From positions 1 to 45,513 of the forward strand of contig WBZZ01001785.1 of NCBI GenBank assembly GCA_019918135.1: a DNA stretch of 45,513 nucleotides. Direction: 5' to 3'. This DNA is from Paulinella micropora. Taxonomy: Eukaryota; Cercozoa; Imbricatea; Euglyphida; Paulinellidae. Below are positions 31,321 through 40,828 of the stretch, one piece after another. Positions within the stretch are counted from its first letter, which is position 1, and every line of letters starts with the position of its first letter. The notes under the pieces were generated by a model. That model was given only the letters and a program-made list of their open reading frames with translations, searched no databases and was not told the origin of the DNA. The position numbers and the translations under genes were made by a program.

Positions 31321-32945
31321 ATGAGCAAATACTTGGATTCTGAAGCGGCCAGCGGGAGCGACGAGAGCAGCAGCGACTCGGAGGAGTCCTTGGACAGCGA
31401 GGAATCAGAAGAGAGCGACGGCGGGTCGTTTATCGCGGAGGACGACGAAGAAGAGGAGGAGAAGAGTGAGGACGAAACAGTGTCCAAGAAACGTGGGCGC
31501 CGCGAACCCAGCCCCGCTGGCCAGGCCAAGAAGTCCAAGAAGAGCAAGAAGAAGAAGAAGAGCAAGAAAAAGAAGGAGAAAGGGGACGAAGACCGAATCG
31601 TCAAGAAAAGAAAGACCGACGAAGAAAGCAAGCCCAAGAAGAAGGCGAAGCCCGCGAGGGGGGACAGCTCTGCGTCCACGTCGGGTTCTGAGGACGAGGC
31701 GGAAGAGAAACGCGCGCCCAAAGTGCAGACCGCCGCGCAGCTGCAGCCCGGGCAACAAGTCAACCCTTGGGAAAACCACATCATAGAACTGCTCATCAAG
31801 ATGCCAGGCGCCATGACGGTGAAGTTCGCCGAGCACAGCGCCCTGCTGAAGGCAGTCTGGTCGGTACGGCACGACCCACGCGCTCAGCCCCAGCTGCAGG
31901 CCAAGCAAAAAGGTTCCATGACTGAGCCGGGGCTGCCCGGCAACAACGACAACTCCGGGACTACTGGTACACGGAGCCGTGGCAACTGGGGCTGGAGCGC
32001 GCGGCTGCGCGGGAGCAAGCCCCTGAACCGCAAGGGCCTGGCGGCGCTCGGCGTCTTCGGCAAGGACAAGGCAGTGCAGCAAGTGCGCGTAGGTACCTCC
32101 AAGGCGTTGCGCGGCCTGCACTGGCGCCCGCCCCATGAATTGTCAGGGAACCACAAGAAGTTTGAACCCGTGGCTCGCAACCTGCACAGCCTGGGCCGCG
32201 ACGTGTTCAACGAGCTGACCGTGGGCGATATTGGCCACCTGGTGGTCTTGCCCGCTATCCCCTTCGATCGCTCGGCGCCCCAGCCGCTGATTACCGCGTC
32301 CAATGAGGCCTTGTACGTCATGATGACCCTGCGCGCCCCCGCGGGCAAGGGGGCCGTGGATGGCTTGCCCTACGTCGCGTTGCAGACCGGACTGGCTACG
32401 TTCGTAAGCCTTGGGCTGACGGCCCACTTGTTGCCGCACCTGGCTGCTATCGAGCACTGCGGTAACAGGGCCTACGACGAAAGGGGCCAGGCCAAGGGCT
32501 TCATTCTACCGTCGGGTTTGCTGGAGGTGGTACGCAAGCGAGCCATTGACCCCAACTGGCTCCCGCCGCGCTACGTGGAGAGCTGCCAGGAATCAGAAAA
32601 AGCGGCGGAGGCCTCGTCGTCGTCGTGATCGGCGCGCGCCGAGTCGTTGCCGGCCGGCCTGGAAAAGAAGCTCAAGGCGTTCGGCGAGGCACTCAGCGTA
32701 GTCCAGCACTTCTTTTCGGAGTCGGCAGCCTTTACCGCGCGACCGCCGCGCAGAACCTGAACTTCGCGCGGGCACAAGAGAAGAGCGCGGCCGCGATCGT
32801 GGGAGGGAGCAAGGCAGTGCAAGGGCTGCTGGAGGAGATTTCGGCCATGTCCGCGCCGGCGCCGCCATCGGCGCCGCCGGTGGCGCCGCCGGAATGTCCG
32901 GGGCCATCAGCGGAAAACGAGGGCGTGCGATCGGACACTTTGTAA
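31321..32945 (+). CDS. Ser/Asp/Glu- and Lys-rich nuclear-type protein
   Basis: ATG 31321 begins MSKYLDSEAASGSDESSSDS. Residues about 10-55 are Ser/Asp/Glu-rich; 55-130 are Lys-rich with several candidate nuclear localisation signals (KKSKKSKKKKKSKKKKEK). A folded domain follows (about 140-430; e.g. NPWENHIIELLIKMPG, FNELTVGDIGHLVVLPAIP, GLATFVSLGLTAHLLPHL). A TGA at 32626-32628 interrupts the frame after a Ser run. In-frame sequence beyond it (LPAGLEKKLKAFGEALSVV) still looks coding, and a further one-base shift near 32735 leads to NLNFARAQEKSAAAIVGG and a stop at 32945. The tail is thus probably part of the same gene. No family recognised; a DNA- or chromatin-associated role is suggested only by composition. 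Confidence 0.65.
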
Positions 32946-33494
32946 TACAAAGGAAAAAAAAGTAGGGCAAATCAATCCTAACCCCCCCCCCCCCCCCCCC
33001 CCGCTTCTCCCTTTCCCCCTGTGCCCTCGTTCGTACATTTACTCTCTCTTAATAAAAAAAAAAGAGAAACCAAAAACAGTAACAACAAGAAAGAGGAGAG
33101 GGGAGGGGGATGAGACGAAGCGCGGGGTTGTGTGTGTGTTTGGAAGTCTTAAAAATTCACTAGACAAAAAAAAGGGGGGCTGTAGACAGAATCCAAAGCG
33201 CGGGGGTGGGCTTTTTTTTGTGCTGTTTGGTCGCTCCCTTCCTCTCGCCTGACCTCACAATGCGCTCTTGAATTCAACCACCCTCACCCCTCCCCCACCC
33301 CCCCCCTTTTTTTTTACCCTCCCGATTCCTCGCTCTCCTCCCCCCATCCCCCCCCCCCCCCCCGACCCCTTACGCTTTTAGGTTGGCCCACCCTTTGTCC
33401 GGTCCTGCCGGCCTCTCCTTAAATCTGTTGTTCTCGGGGGGAAAATAAAAACAAACCGTTAGTTAACAAACCTCGTCCGACGTCAAAAAAAAGA
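32946..33494. other. intergenic low-complexity region
   Basis: C runs at about 32983-33002 and 33349-33363. AATAAA at 33051-33056 is about 106 bases after the previous gene. No coding gene seen. Confidence 0.5.
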
Positions 33495-34529
33495 ATGCAG
33501 TGCGATTTGTTACCAATGAAGGTAACGAAGGACTGGCCTAAATCAAGGAATGCGACATACTCCCCGCAATCATCCGGACAAGGGGCAAGGTACGGCTGTC
33601 GCGTCCCCAGCACAAAACAGCCGCTGGAGCAAGCCCGTCTGCCTACGTTTCTAGCAGTTGTGTGCGACGAGGATGCCAAACCCATAATGACCGAGATCGC
33701 GGCTAGGAAGGCTATCTTGTTATCGCCTCTGTTTGAGAGCGCAGACGACCACACCAAGAGGCTCGTGTTGTACAAGGCGCTGTCGCTCCCGCTAGGGGGG
33801 GGGGGGGGGTTCTTTCTATACTCAAGGACGACATTCCGATCACGGATCGTGGCTACCCAATTGCGAGCCCGTTCCCTGACCCGCCGAGTGCTCTGGAAAT
33901 CAACGGCCGCCAACAAGGCGCAGCTGAATACGAGGAAATGAAAGGTTGGTGGGTACTCAAGCTTGCTGCGTGCGAAAGCGACAAGCATTTCTACGGGGTA
34001 GGGGCACAGGTGCTGCTGCGCGGCGGTTCTGCGTACTTAGTGGTGGGCCGCACAAAAACATATTTCTACTGTCTGAGTTGGGGCCAGATCTTGGCCAGGT
34101 GCCGCTCGATTAATGGCTTGTGTGCGGGCCGCCCCACTAGTCCAGGTGCCACAGCTGTGCGCTGGCGCAGAGCCTGTCTGGGAGAGCATCGCCAGGCAGA
34201 TGACGTGGTTGCCAAGTAGAGCCCCCTCCATTGAGTGGACCCCGGCGTTGCTGGGGGTTCTAATGCAGTGCCTGCCCGATAGAGGCCATTTAGTGATCCA
34301 GCACGAGGGCGTGCAAACGCACTACACTGTGACCTTCAAACCTTCGGAAGAGGACAAGTTGCACGAGCAGTTATTTAACTACGAGGTCAGCGACGACGGC
34401 AGAGAGAACACAAAAGGTTCGGCCGTGCAGCTGGAAGTATCAGCCATTACTCATGCCGGTGACAAATACAACCTTGTTGAGGGGCTATCATTTTTTAAGC
34501 AGCCCCCCCGCCGCAGAACTGTTGTGTGA
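33495..34529 (+). CDS. unknown protein, frame broken at a G15 run and again near 34.11 kb
   Basis: Starts near ATG 33495 (MQCDLLPMKVTKDWPKSRNA). The first frame runs to the G15 run (33795-33809). Beyond it the coding frame is the one reading DDIPITDRGYPIASPFPDPP and EMKGWWVLKLAACESDKHFYG. Near 34110 it shifts again into the frame of PVWESIARQMTWLPSRAPS, VTFKPSEEDKLHEQLFNYE and AGDKYNLVEGLSFF, ending at TGA 34529. Combined length about 340 residues. No family recognised. The codon character is consistent across the pieces. Confidence 0.5.
33795..33809. repeat. G15 run inside coding sequence
   Basis: Homopolymer coinciding with a frame change in the surrounding gene. Confidence 0.9.
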
Positions 34530-34589
34530 GCTTTTGCAAAAACAAACGGCAGCGCACCACAGCAGCTGCCCAGGCCTCGCCCGAACGAG

Positions 34590-34835
34590 ATGGTCTTTAC
34601 GTGCAGGCGCAACGACCTGTGCCTCCAGCAGGGAGTCAATTACGGCAGGTTGATCAGGATAGAAAGCGTGGACCAGCTTTCCTGGCGAAGGGGCCTTGCC
34701 CAGCTCAGACACGGACGAACGGTCAAGTTTATTGTAGACGGCTTACACGACCGCCAGGGCGGCACGATATCTATATTAGAACTCCGGCCCGCCACAAAAC
34801 AAGGCGGCAGCAGGCATCTGTGCTTGCACCAATGA
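34590..34835 (+). CDS. small unknown protein or in-frame continuation of the previous gene
   Basis: 81 residues from ATG 34590 (MVFTCRRNDLCLQQGVNYGR). It is in the same frame as the last segment of the preceding gene and separated from it only by the TGA at 34527-34529 and about 60 bases, so it may be its C-terminal part after a nonsense codon. Ends at 34835. AATAAA at 34940-34945. Confidence 0.45.
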   Translation: MVFTCRRNDLCLQQGVNYGRLIRIESVDQLSWRRGLAQLRHGRTVKFIVDGLHDRQGGTISILELRPATKQGGSRHLCLHQ

Positions 34836-34949
34836 TCCCCCATAAATTAAACGGAAAAAAACTTTCCCCTCGCGCCTCCTCCTCCTCTCCCCCACACCAC
34901 GTTGCGTGTGCTTAGAGGAAATGCCGACAGCAGAAAAAAAATAAACAAA

Positions 34950-35339
34950 CCGAAATTATGATAGCCGAGAAGGGGAGGAGAGGTGTGGTTGAACAAAAAA
35001 AGAGGAGGGCTTGGAGAGAGAACAAAACCAAGAAAGGGAAAGGCTGGTGAGGTGTGAGAAGCGGATCTGGTTTAGAGAAGAGCGGCTTTTTTTTTTTGCG
35101 TGCAGGATAGATTTCCCGGGGCGATTAGGGGAGAAGGCAGAGGGGAGAGGGAGGTGGGAAGGGGGGGGGGATGGAGGAAATGTTGAGACGAAGCCACAAA
35201 AAGTCACACAGACAATGAGCCTTCCCAAGCCGGGCTGTGAAAACCGGGAGGGGAGAGAGGAGGTGTATGTGGACAGCAAAGCAACAACAAAAAAAAAGGG
35301 GGGGGGGAGGGAAGGTGGTGGGGACGAGGGGGAAAAAAC
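34950..35339. other. purine-rich spacer
   Basis: Strongly purine-biased plus strand (GGAGGAGAGG, GGGAGGTGGG and similar). No gene seen; acts as the upstream region of the next gene. Confidence 0.5.
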
Positions 35340-35346
35340 TATAAAT
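35340..35346 (+). promoter_or_regulatory. TATA box
   Basis: TATAAAT 39 bases upstream of the ATG at 35385, implying a very short 5' leader. Confidence 0.5.
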
Positions 35347-35384
35347 TTTTTTGACTGTATTCTTTTTGGAAGTCTGCAAAAGCC

Positions 35385-37145
35385 ATGAGTTCCAGTTTTC
35401 AAGAGGGGGCAGAAATTGTGGGCGAGGCTACAAGATTAGATGGCGAGTTCAACAATAGTCATGCCGTCACAGAGTTTGCGACAAACGCAACAAATGTCCC
35501 GGCAGACACTTCGGTGGCTGTGACAAGCGCGACCAATGTCCTGGCTGACGCTTCGGCGGCTGTGACAAACGCGACCAATGTCCCGGCGGACGCTTCGGTG
35601 GCTGTGACAAGCGCAACCAATGCCCCGAAGGACGCTTCGGTGGCTGTGACAAGCGCGACCAATGTCCCGGCGGACGCTTCGGTGGCTGTGACAAGCGCGA
35701 CCAATGTCCTGGCTGACGCTTCGGCGGCTGTGACAAGCGCGACCAATGTCCCGGCGGACGCTTCGGTGGCTGTGACAAGTGCAACTAATGCCCCGAAGGA
35801 CGCTTCGGTGGCTGTGACAAGCGCGACCAATGTCCCGGCGGACGCTTCGGTGGCTGTGACAAGTGCAACTAATGCCCCGAAGGACGCTTCGGTGGCTGTG
35901 ACAAGCGCGACCAATGTCCCGGCGGACGATTCGGTGGCTGTGACAAGCGCGACCAGTGTGGCAGAATTCGCGGAGGTTGACTGGAAGCGCGTGAACGACT
36001 TGCAGACGTTCGGCACCGGTTGGTGTTTGAAGTACTGTACGACGAAACGACACGTCCAGGTTGTGCTCGTCGGTGGCGAGCAAAACCTTGTACAACCTCA
36101 GACCGCCTTGAACGACTGTGTGCCTCCCGTGTGCGTGATGTTCGCCATACCGCAAAAAGACAAACAGGCGCCGCTGTGTCAGCGAGCGATGCCGATCGAG
36201 TCAGTGTGCTACCGCCCCGCCACGCTAGTAGAGAGCTTCTTGGTAGCCTCAAAGCGCTTTGGCTGGAGTGGCGCCCTGCACACCAAACTGGCGGGGCTTG
36301 CGGGCGCCGACGAGGGGCCACGCGCCCTGCTCAGGACGGAGGCGCAGTGGCATTTGCTGCTTTTCTACGCTTCGCTGGGCAAGCTGTTTGGAAACAGTCC
36401 GCCCTGGCTCCCGGCACGCGAGAGCTCCCGCCGCAAGTGGCGCCAGCTCGTGAGGGAGGAGCTGTTCTGCACGCTGCCCCGCGGCACTACCCTCATCCCT
36501 TGCGAAGAAGAGCTGGGCCACGAAACGCTGGTCGCCGTGACACGCATGTGCAGCGACATCCTGGCGCTGCCAATGCTGGAGGCACGGGACGTGAACCTGT
36601 TGTTCAGGTATGTGCGCGAAAACGCGGTGCTGGTACGTTCGGTCCTGTCGGACAGCGTGGCGGGCGTGGCGCCGAACCCCCTGATCGCAAGGGTGCCCAG
36701 GGCCGTGAACCAGAACGTGGCTGCCCTGCACGACCGCGACGGGGTCGCGACCGTCTGCACGACCGCGGTCGTCGCTGTCGGTGCGGCTGCCGTGCTGCCG
36801 CCGTTGACGGAGGAATCACTGGGCAAGCGCTACGGCGCGATAACGCCCGAACTGTGTGCCTACCTGACCAAGGACGTGGAGGACAGCGTCGGGGTCACGG
36901 TCGAGGAGATGCTGGGAACGGAGCTCGCGACAGAAGTACTAACGGGGTTGGAACAGGTGCGCGAGCTGCTCTCGCTAGATCACACGCTGCGTCCGTTCGA
37001 GCTGGAGCCGGCCAAGCTCGAAGGGCTGTGCCTGCTGGTGTCGCGTTTTGTCGCAGGGGATGCCACGCTGAGGTTGGCGCGCACAGTGTATACACAACAA
37101 CTCGTGCTGCAGGCCGAGAGCGATGAGCTATCTCAAGTGGATTAA
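35385..37145 (+). CDS. 586-residue protein with eleven 14-residue N-terminal repeats
   Basis: Intact from ATG 35385 to TAA 37145. Residues 36-189 are eleven tandem 14-residue units, consensus TNVPADASVAVTSA. Variants (NVLADASAA, NAPKDASVA) recur in order, so a four-unit block has been duplicated. The remaining about 390 residues form an unrecognised domain: WCLKYCTTKRHVQVVLVGG, WHLLLFYASLGKLFG, VTRMCSDILALPMLEARD, then VCTTAVVAVGAAAVLPPLT. It is the last GC-rich gene, and its stop codon is only 8 bases before the AT-rich protease gene. The repeat composition (Ala, Thr, Val, Ser, no Cys) would suit a rigid or glycosylated stalk, but there is no signal peptide. Confidence 0.75.
   Translation: MSSSFQEGAEIVGEATRLDGEFNNSHAVTEFATNATNVPADTSVAVTSATNVLADASAAVTNATNVPADASVAVTSATNAPKDASVAVTSATNVPADASVAVTSATNVLADASAAVTSATNVPADASVAVTSATNAPKDASVAVTSATNVPADASVAVTSATNAPKDASVAVTSATNVPADDSVAVTSATSVAEFAEVDWKRVNDLQTFGTGWCLKYCTTKRHVQVVLVGGEQNLVQPQTALNDCVPPVCVMFAIPQKDKQAPLCQRAMPIESVCYRPATLVESFLVASKRFGWSGALHTKLAGLAGADEGPRALLRTEAQWHLLLFYASLGKLFGNSPPWLPARESSRRKWRQLVREELFCTLPRGTTLIPCEEELGHETLVAVTRMCSDILALPMLEARDVNLLFRYVRENAVLVRSVLSDSVAGVAPNPLIARVPRAVNQNVAALHDRDGVATVCTTAVVAVGAAAVLPPLTEESLGKRYGAITPELCAYLTKDVEDSVGVTVEEMLGTELATEVLTGLEQVRELLSLDHTLRPFELEPAKLEGLCLLVSRFVAGDATLRLARTVYTQQLVLQAESDELSQVD
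35490..35951. repeat. 42-bp coding minisatellite, 11 units
   Basis: Eleven in-register 42-base units. Units 2-5 and 6-9 have the same order of variants, pointing to a 168-base block duplication. Because 42 is divisible by three, several other frames are also open across it. Confidence 0.9.
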
Positions 37146-37153
37146 GAAATAAT
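37146..37153. other. junction between GC-rich island and AT-rich Polinton-like element
   Basis: Base composition changes abruptly here, within a few bases, from GC-rich coding sequence to AT-rich coding sequence. No terminal inverted repeat, target duplication or spacer is visible. Confidence 0.7.
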
Positions 37154-38197
37154 ATGTATCCTAAATTAAAAATACACGAAGTTTTAGGCCCTGCTTTGGA
37201 AGCGAAAATGATAGCCGAAGGCAAACAACCGCCGAAAAAAGTTAAAGGAAGACACACGACTGCGGGAATCATAGTAGATGAAGGTATTGATTTAGGAATA
37301 GACCAGAATGAGATGAGAAAGAAACTAGCCGATTATTTGGGAATAAACCAAGAGGGTGCTGGGGCAAAAACGATTGAGAAATTAATACACAAACTTTTAA
37401 CAATAGCAACAATGAAGAAACATTTAAAGAAGGGTAAATACAGGAAAAAAATGAAGAAGAAGGAATATGTAAATAACTTAGTAAGAGAAATGGCAAACGA
37501 CCCAAACATAAAAAATCAAGTTTCAAATCATCTCGGTATTGAATTACCAGCCCCCGAGGTAGAGGAAGTTCGGCCACCAGAAGTTCCACAGCCAGCCACC
37601 GACACCGCACCCAACACCGACACCACCACCGACACCACACCCGACACCACCACCGACACCGCACCCGTCACCACGACCGACACAATTCAACCCCAGCAAG
37701 AGGGGGAGGGAAGAGGATTGATGACGGATGAAATAGACAACATTATGAAATATGATTGGTATTTGGGAACGGTAGCCAGCGATGAAATAAACAAACTGAA
37801 ACCAGAAAAAAGACAGAAGTACGGGTTTATTATGAACTTGGATAAGTCTAGTCAACCAGGCTCACATTGGATTGCTGTTTGGGTTGACTTAATTAAAGAC
37901 GACTCTATTGAAATCTACGACCCGCTCGCACTGTATAAGCCGACTGAGCTATTTCTACACCAAATGAAACAGCTTATTGACAAGAGTAAGCCGAACACAT
38001 ATCTGCTTATGAAGGTTAATCAAATTAAAAACCAAAGCGACACAAGCACAACCTGCGGGTGGCATAGTATTAGGTTTCTTAAAGAAAGAGCGAAAGGGAA
38101 CCGCTTTAAATTCGCCAGCGGTTGGACAGACTTAAAAGAAAAAGAAGCGGAGGAGTTGAAAGCTCAGAACGGCTACGGCTTTGATACTTTCATTTAG
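37154..38197 (+). CDS. adenain/Ulp1-type capsid maturation cysteine protease
   Basis: 347 residues, intact. The catalytic triad is visible: His238 in PGSHWIAVWVD, Asp256 in EIYDPLA and Cys301 in STTCGWHSIRFL, with a Gln upstream of the Cys. This matches the adenovirus-type proteases (clan CE) of Polintons, adintoviruses and virophages, which cut capsid precursors during virion maturation. The N-terminal half is an extension with a helical region (about 1-140) and a Thr/Asp/Pro-rich linker (about 150-178, TDTTTDTTPDTTTDT). It starts 8 bases after the previous stop. First gene of the plus-strand morphogenesis cluster. Confidence 0.85.
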   Translation: MYPKLKIHEVLGPALEAKMIAEGKQPPKKVKGRHTTAGIIVDEGIDLGIDQNEMRKKLADYLGINQEGAGAKTIEKLIHKLLTIATMKKHLKKGKYRKKMKKKEYVNNLVREMANDPNIKNQVSNHLGIELPAPEVEEVRPPEVPQPATDTAPNTDTTTDTTPDTTTDTAPVTTTDTIQPQQEGEGRGLMTDEIDNIMKYDWYLGTVASDEINKLKPEKRQKYGFIMNLDKSSQPGSHWIAVWVDLIKDDSIEIYDPLALYKPTELFLHQMKQLIDKSKPNTYLLMKVNQIKNQSDTSTTCGWHSIRFLKERAKGNRFKFASGWTDLKEKEAEELKAQNGYGFDTFI

Positions 38198-38324
38198 CAG
38201 GGGCCTTCGTCCCCCGCACCCCCTCCGTTGTGGTATGTAATTAAAACAAAAAATATATTTTCTAATAAATACAGTATAGTTTTTTTGAGATTGTAAGTGG
38301 TTTTTTGAAAAAAAAGCACTTACT

Positions 38325-39137
38325 ATGGAATATAGAGGCGGGCGAAGTAGCAACATTTACTATGTCAACAGCAAAAATAGGATAAACGGCACGGACAGCG
38401 ATTTTACTCACTCCATTGATATGAAATCGCTTGACAATCCAACACACTGTAAAATTTTACATATCTATGTGCCGAAGTCGTATTACTTTGTGGCAAGTCC
38501 TTACAACACTTTTACTCTGAGTGAATATGGATTTGAGGCTCTGATTACGATACCTGATGGCAACTACACGATGAACAACTTAAAAAATAAACTGGCCGAG
38601 GTTCTAACCGCAGACAGCCCCAACAACTACACATACACAGTCACGAGCAACAACACAAATACTGACCCCGAAGACGGCAAGCTATTGCTTACAGTAGCTA
38701 ACAACCTAGGAATTCAACCGCGGTTTATATTTGACACCGAAACACGTATTCACCAAGTAATGGGTTTTGACCGCGACTCAACATATTTCTTTGCTAATAA
38801 TACCATTAGGTCGCCGAATGTCATAATCTTGACTGGCGAAAAAACATTATATTTAAAGTCAGATTTAGTCGGCGAAGGTGATAACCACGTGCTCCAAGAA
38901 ATATACACGGCGAATGAAATCCCGTTCGGCTCTGTTATCTACGATGGCTCGGGTAGTGAATACGGCAAACGGCTATCTACTAGTTCAAGCAATGTGTATC
39001 GGTTTTACTTGACTGACGAAAACGACCAACCAGTTAATCTCAACGGGCTCGGCATTGTAATGACATTGTTAATTTATCGCGAGACGAATTATTTTAATTT
39101 ATTTACATCATTTCTTAATTTGTTGAAATCTAGGTAA
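38325..39137 (+). CDS. minor capsid (penton) protein, single jelly roll
   Basis: 270 residues, intact. The N-terminus SNIYYVNSKNRINGTDSDFT and the C-terminal signature FYLTDENDQPVNLNGLGIVMTLL are hallmarks of penton proteins in Polintons, PLVs, adintoviruses and virophages. The protein forms the pentameric vertices of the icosahedral capsid. It directly precedes the major capsid gene, as in those groups. The Asp/Asn-rich middle is variable. Confidence 0.85.
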   Translation: MEYRGGRSSNIYYVNSKNRINGTDSDFTHSIDMKSLDNPTHCKILHIYVPKSYYFVASPYNTFTLSEYGFEALITIPDGNYTMNNLKNKLAEVLTADSPNNYTYTVTSNNTNTDPEDGKLLLTVANNLGIQPRFIFDTETRIHQVMGFDRDSTYFFANNTIRSPNVIILTGEKTLYLKSDLVGEGDNHVLQEIYTANEIPFGSVIYDGSGSEYGKRLSTSSSNVYRFYLTDENDQPVNLNGLGIVMTLLIYRETNYFNLFTSFLNLLKSR

Positions 39138-39164
39138 TTAATTAATTTTTTTTCTCATATTAAA

Positions 39165-39171
39165 ATATAAG
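39165..39171 (+). promoter_or_regulatory. ATATAAG element upstream of major capsid gene
   Basis: TATA-like heptamer 27 bases before the ATG at 39198. The same heptamer lies at a similar distance before the fibre-like gene, so it may be a shared late promoter element. Confidence 0.35.
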
Positions 39172-39197
39172 ATAACCGTAAAAGAGGAAAAACAAAA

Positions 39198-40724
39198 ATG
39201 CCCACACAACACGGAGGCGAACTAGATTTCAGCAGGACTGACTACATCAGTGCTTCTTATCGCTTGAATAAGCTTACCCCTCGTGAGGGTTCTATTAATG
39301 TAGCCGTAACTACCGCAGGAGGACAGGAAAGCAACTTTGACCTTATCAGCCGTCCGTTTAACTTGGCTCGTTCTGTTTTGAGTTTTAATTATGCTCCAGA
39401 TGCAAAGGCGGCAAACTACAATAAATGCTTTATGGATTGCCTGGCCCCAATTAGGCAGATACAATTGATTACGAGAGGTGGTGTTTATCTGTGCGACATT
39501 AACGAAGTCGGAAATATCACTAAGATGATTTGGAAACCCGAAACCTCCATTGATGATTTACTTGCTTTGGAAAATCACGATAATGGAAGTGGAGCTGGTT
39601 GTATGCTTCAAAAGTGTAATGCTACAACTACATTTCAACCCGCTAGCGATGCTACAAGGTTGGCCGCATTACAAACAGCATTGACCGCTTCGGCAATAGC
39701 AGGAAATGCGGTGGGGCAAATTGATACGGGCATTGATGTTGCGAAGGCACAGGTTCAGGCCGCATTAAAGGCTTGGATGGCACAACCCGCCACAAATGCC
39801 CGCCGACATGATGATGCCCTTATTGCGAATGAGACTGGTGTGAATAAGTTCGTTAATGTTGCTTTTAATGAGGCTAAGTATTTCTCAGCTGGAACTCTTA
39901 ACAATGTCAGCCCGAGTATTAATGTTAAGATTAATCTTGGAATGCTTTACAATACTATTTTCGCTCTGGATAAAACTATTATATTTCCAGAAATTTTGAC
40001 TTTGCGGATTGTTTGGCTACAGACACCCAAAATCTTTTATTATAACAATGATGCTCTTTCTACTGGTGGAGGCACAGTCGCGGTAGCTGATTCAAATGTT
40101 ACTGTTACTAATCTCAGCCTTTTCTTAGCTGTCGAGACTAACCCCGATGTCGTTCAATCAATTCAACAGAAGATTATGAGCCCCGAAGGTATGAGCTTCA
40201 ACATTGATTATTCTTATTTGTATAAAAATACTGTCGGGCTCGCTTCAACTTCTCAAAATGTTATCCTTAGATTTGACAGAGGTCACGGACGACGACTTAA
40301 GAAGATTTATCACTCCGTGTTCAGCGGAACAGAAAATAAGAACACCGCCTACGACAATAGCAACATAAATCCCGCTAAGGTTACTAGCTTTTATACCACA
40401 CTGGATGGGGCACGACTTCAGGAATTCAATATTGATTGTGCGGCTACAAAACTAGAAGACTATATGTATCTTTAGCCGAAGTTGGAAGGCTCTGCTTTGA
40501 TGAATAGCAATGTTTATCAATACAACTGGTTTTGGTGCGACAGCTTTGATAATACCCGCCCACTGTGGAGCAAGGACCAAAACGAAATCAGCGGATTAAG
40601 TCTAGACACCGAGCGACGATGGGAGTTTATCGCAACAACTACCAATATTACGTCTAATCATTACACATTTGTCGTCACTCAACAAGAAGTAACTGTTAAG
40701 AAAGGCACCATTCCTAGAAATTAA
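39198..40724 (+). CDS. major capsid protein (double jelly roll) with in-frame amber codon
   Basis: Starts at ATG 39198. The first 425 codons end at TAG 40473-40475 after EDYMYL. The same frame continues at once with PKLEGSALMNSNVYQYNWFW and reaches TAA at 40724 (508 codons with one stop). In homologues from Polintons and adintoviruses the second jelly roll continues through this region, so the tail belongs to the protein. The N-terminus (FNLARSVLSFNYAPDAKAANYNKCFMDCLAPI region) and the DGARLQEFN block before the amber codon are typical. A point mutation (for example from AAG or CAG) or stop readthrough would explain it; the codon after TAG begins with C. Confidence 0.85.
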
Positions 40725-40788
40725 ACCCCCGCCAGTGAAGTAAAAAGTAATTATTAATTTTTGATAGTTAATTTATTTTTTTGATAAT

Positions 40789-40795
40789 ATATAAG
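40789..40795 (+). promoter_or_regulatory. ATATAAG element upstream of fibre-like gene
   Basis: Same heptamer as before the major capsid gene, 33 bases upstream of the ATG at 40829. Confidence 0.35.
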
Positions 40796-40828
40796 AAACT
40801 TGGAGGTGCGGAGGCGAAGTCTCTGCGA

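Noticed and set aside
35436..36016. Minus-strand repeat proteins opposite the 14-residue repeat gene
   Set aside because: The 42-base period keeps every frame open; the plus-strand gene has a TATA box, a good start and a long non-repeat domain.
10860..37145. Herpesvirus-transposon fusion (Teratorn-like element)
   Set aside because: No herpesvirus capsid, terminase, polymerase or piggyBac transposase signature could be found in any frame.
29353..40475. Reassigned stop codons (TAA/TAG read as sense)
   Set aside because: SEC11, the protease and the kinase end at TAG, and the 586-residue gene at TAA, at plausible lengths, so isolated nonsense mutations or sequence errors are simpler.
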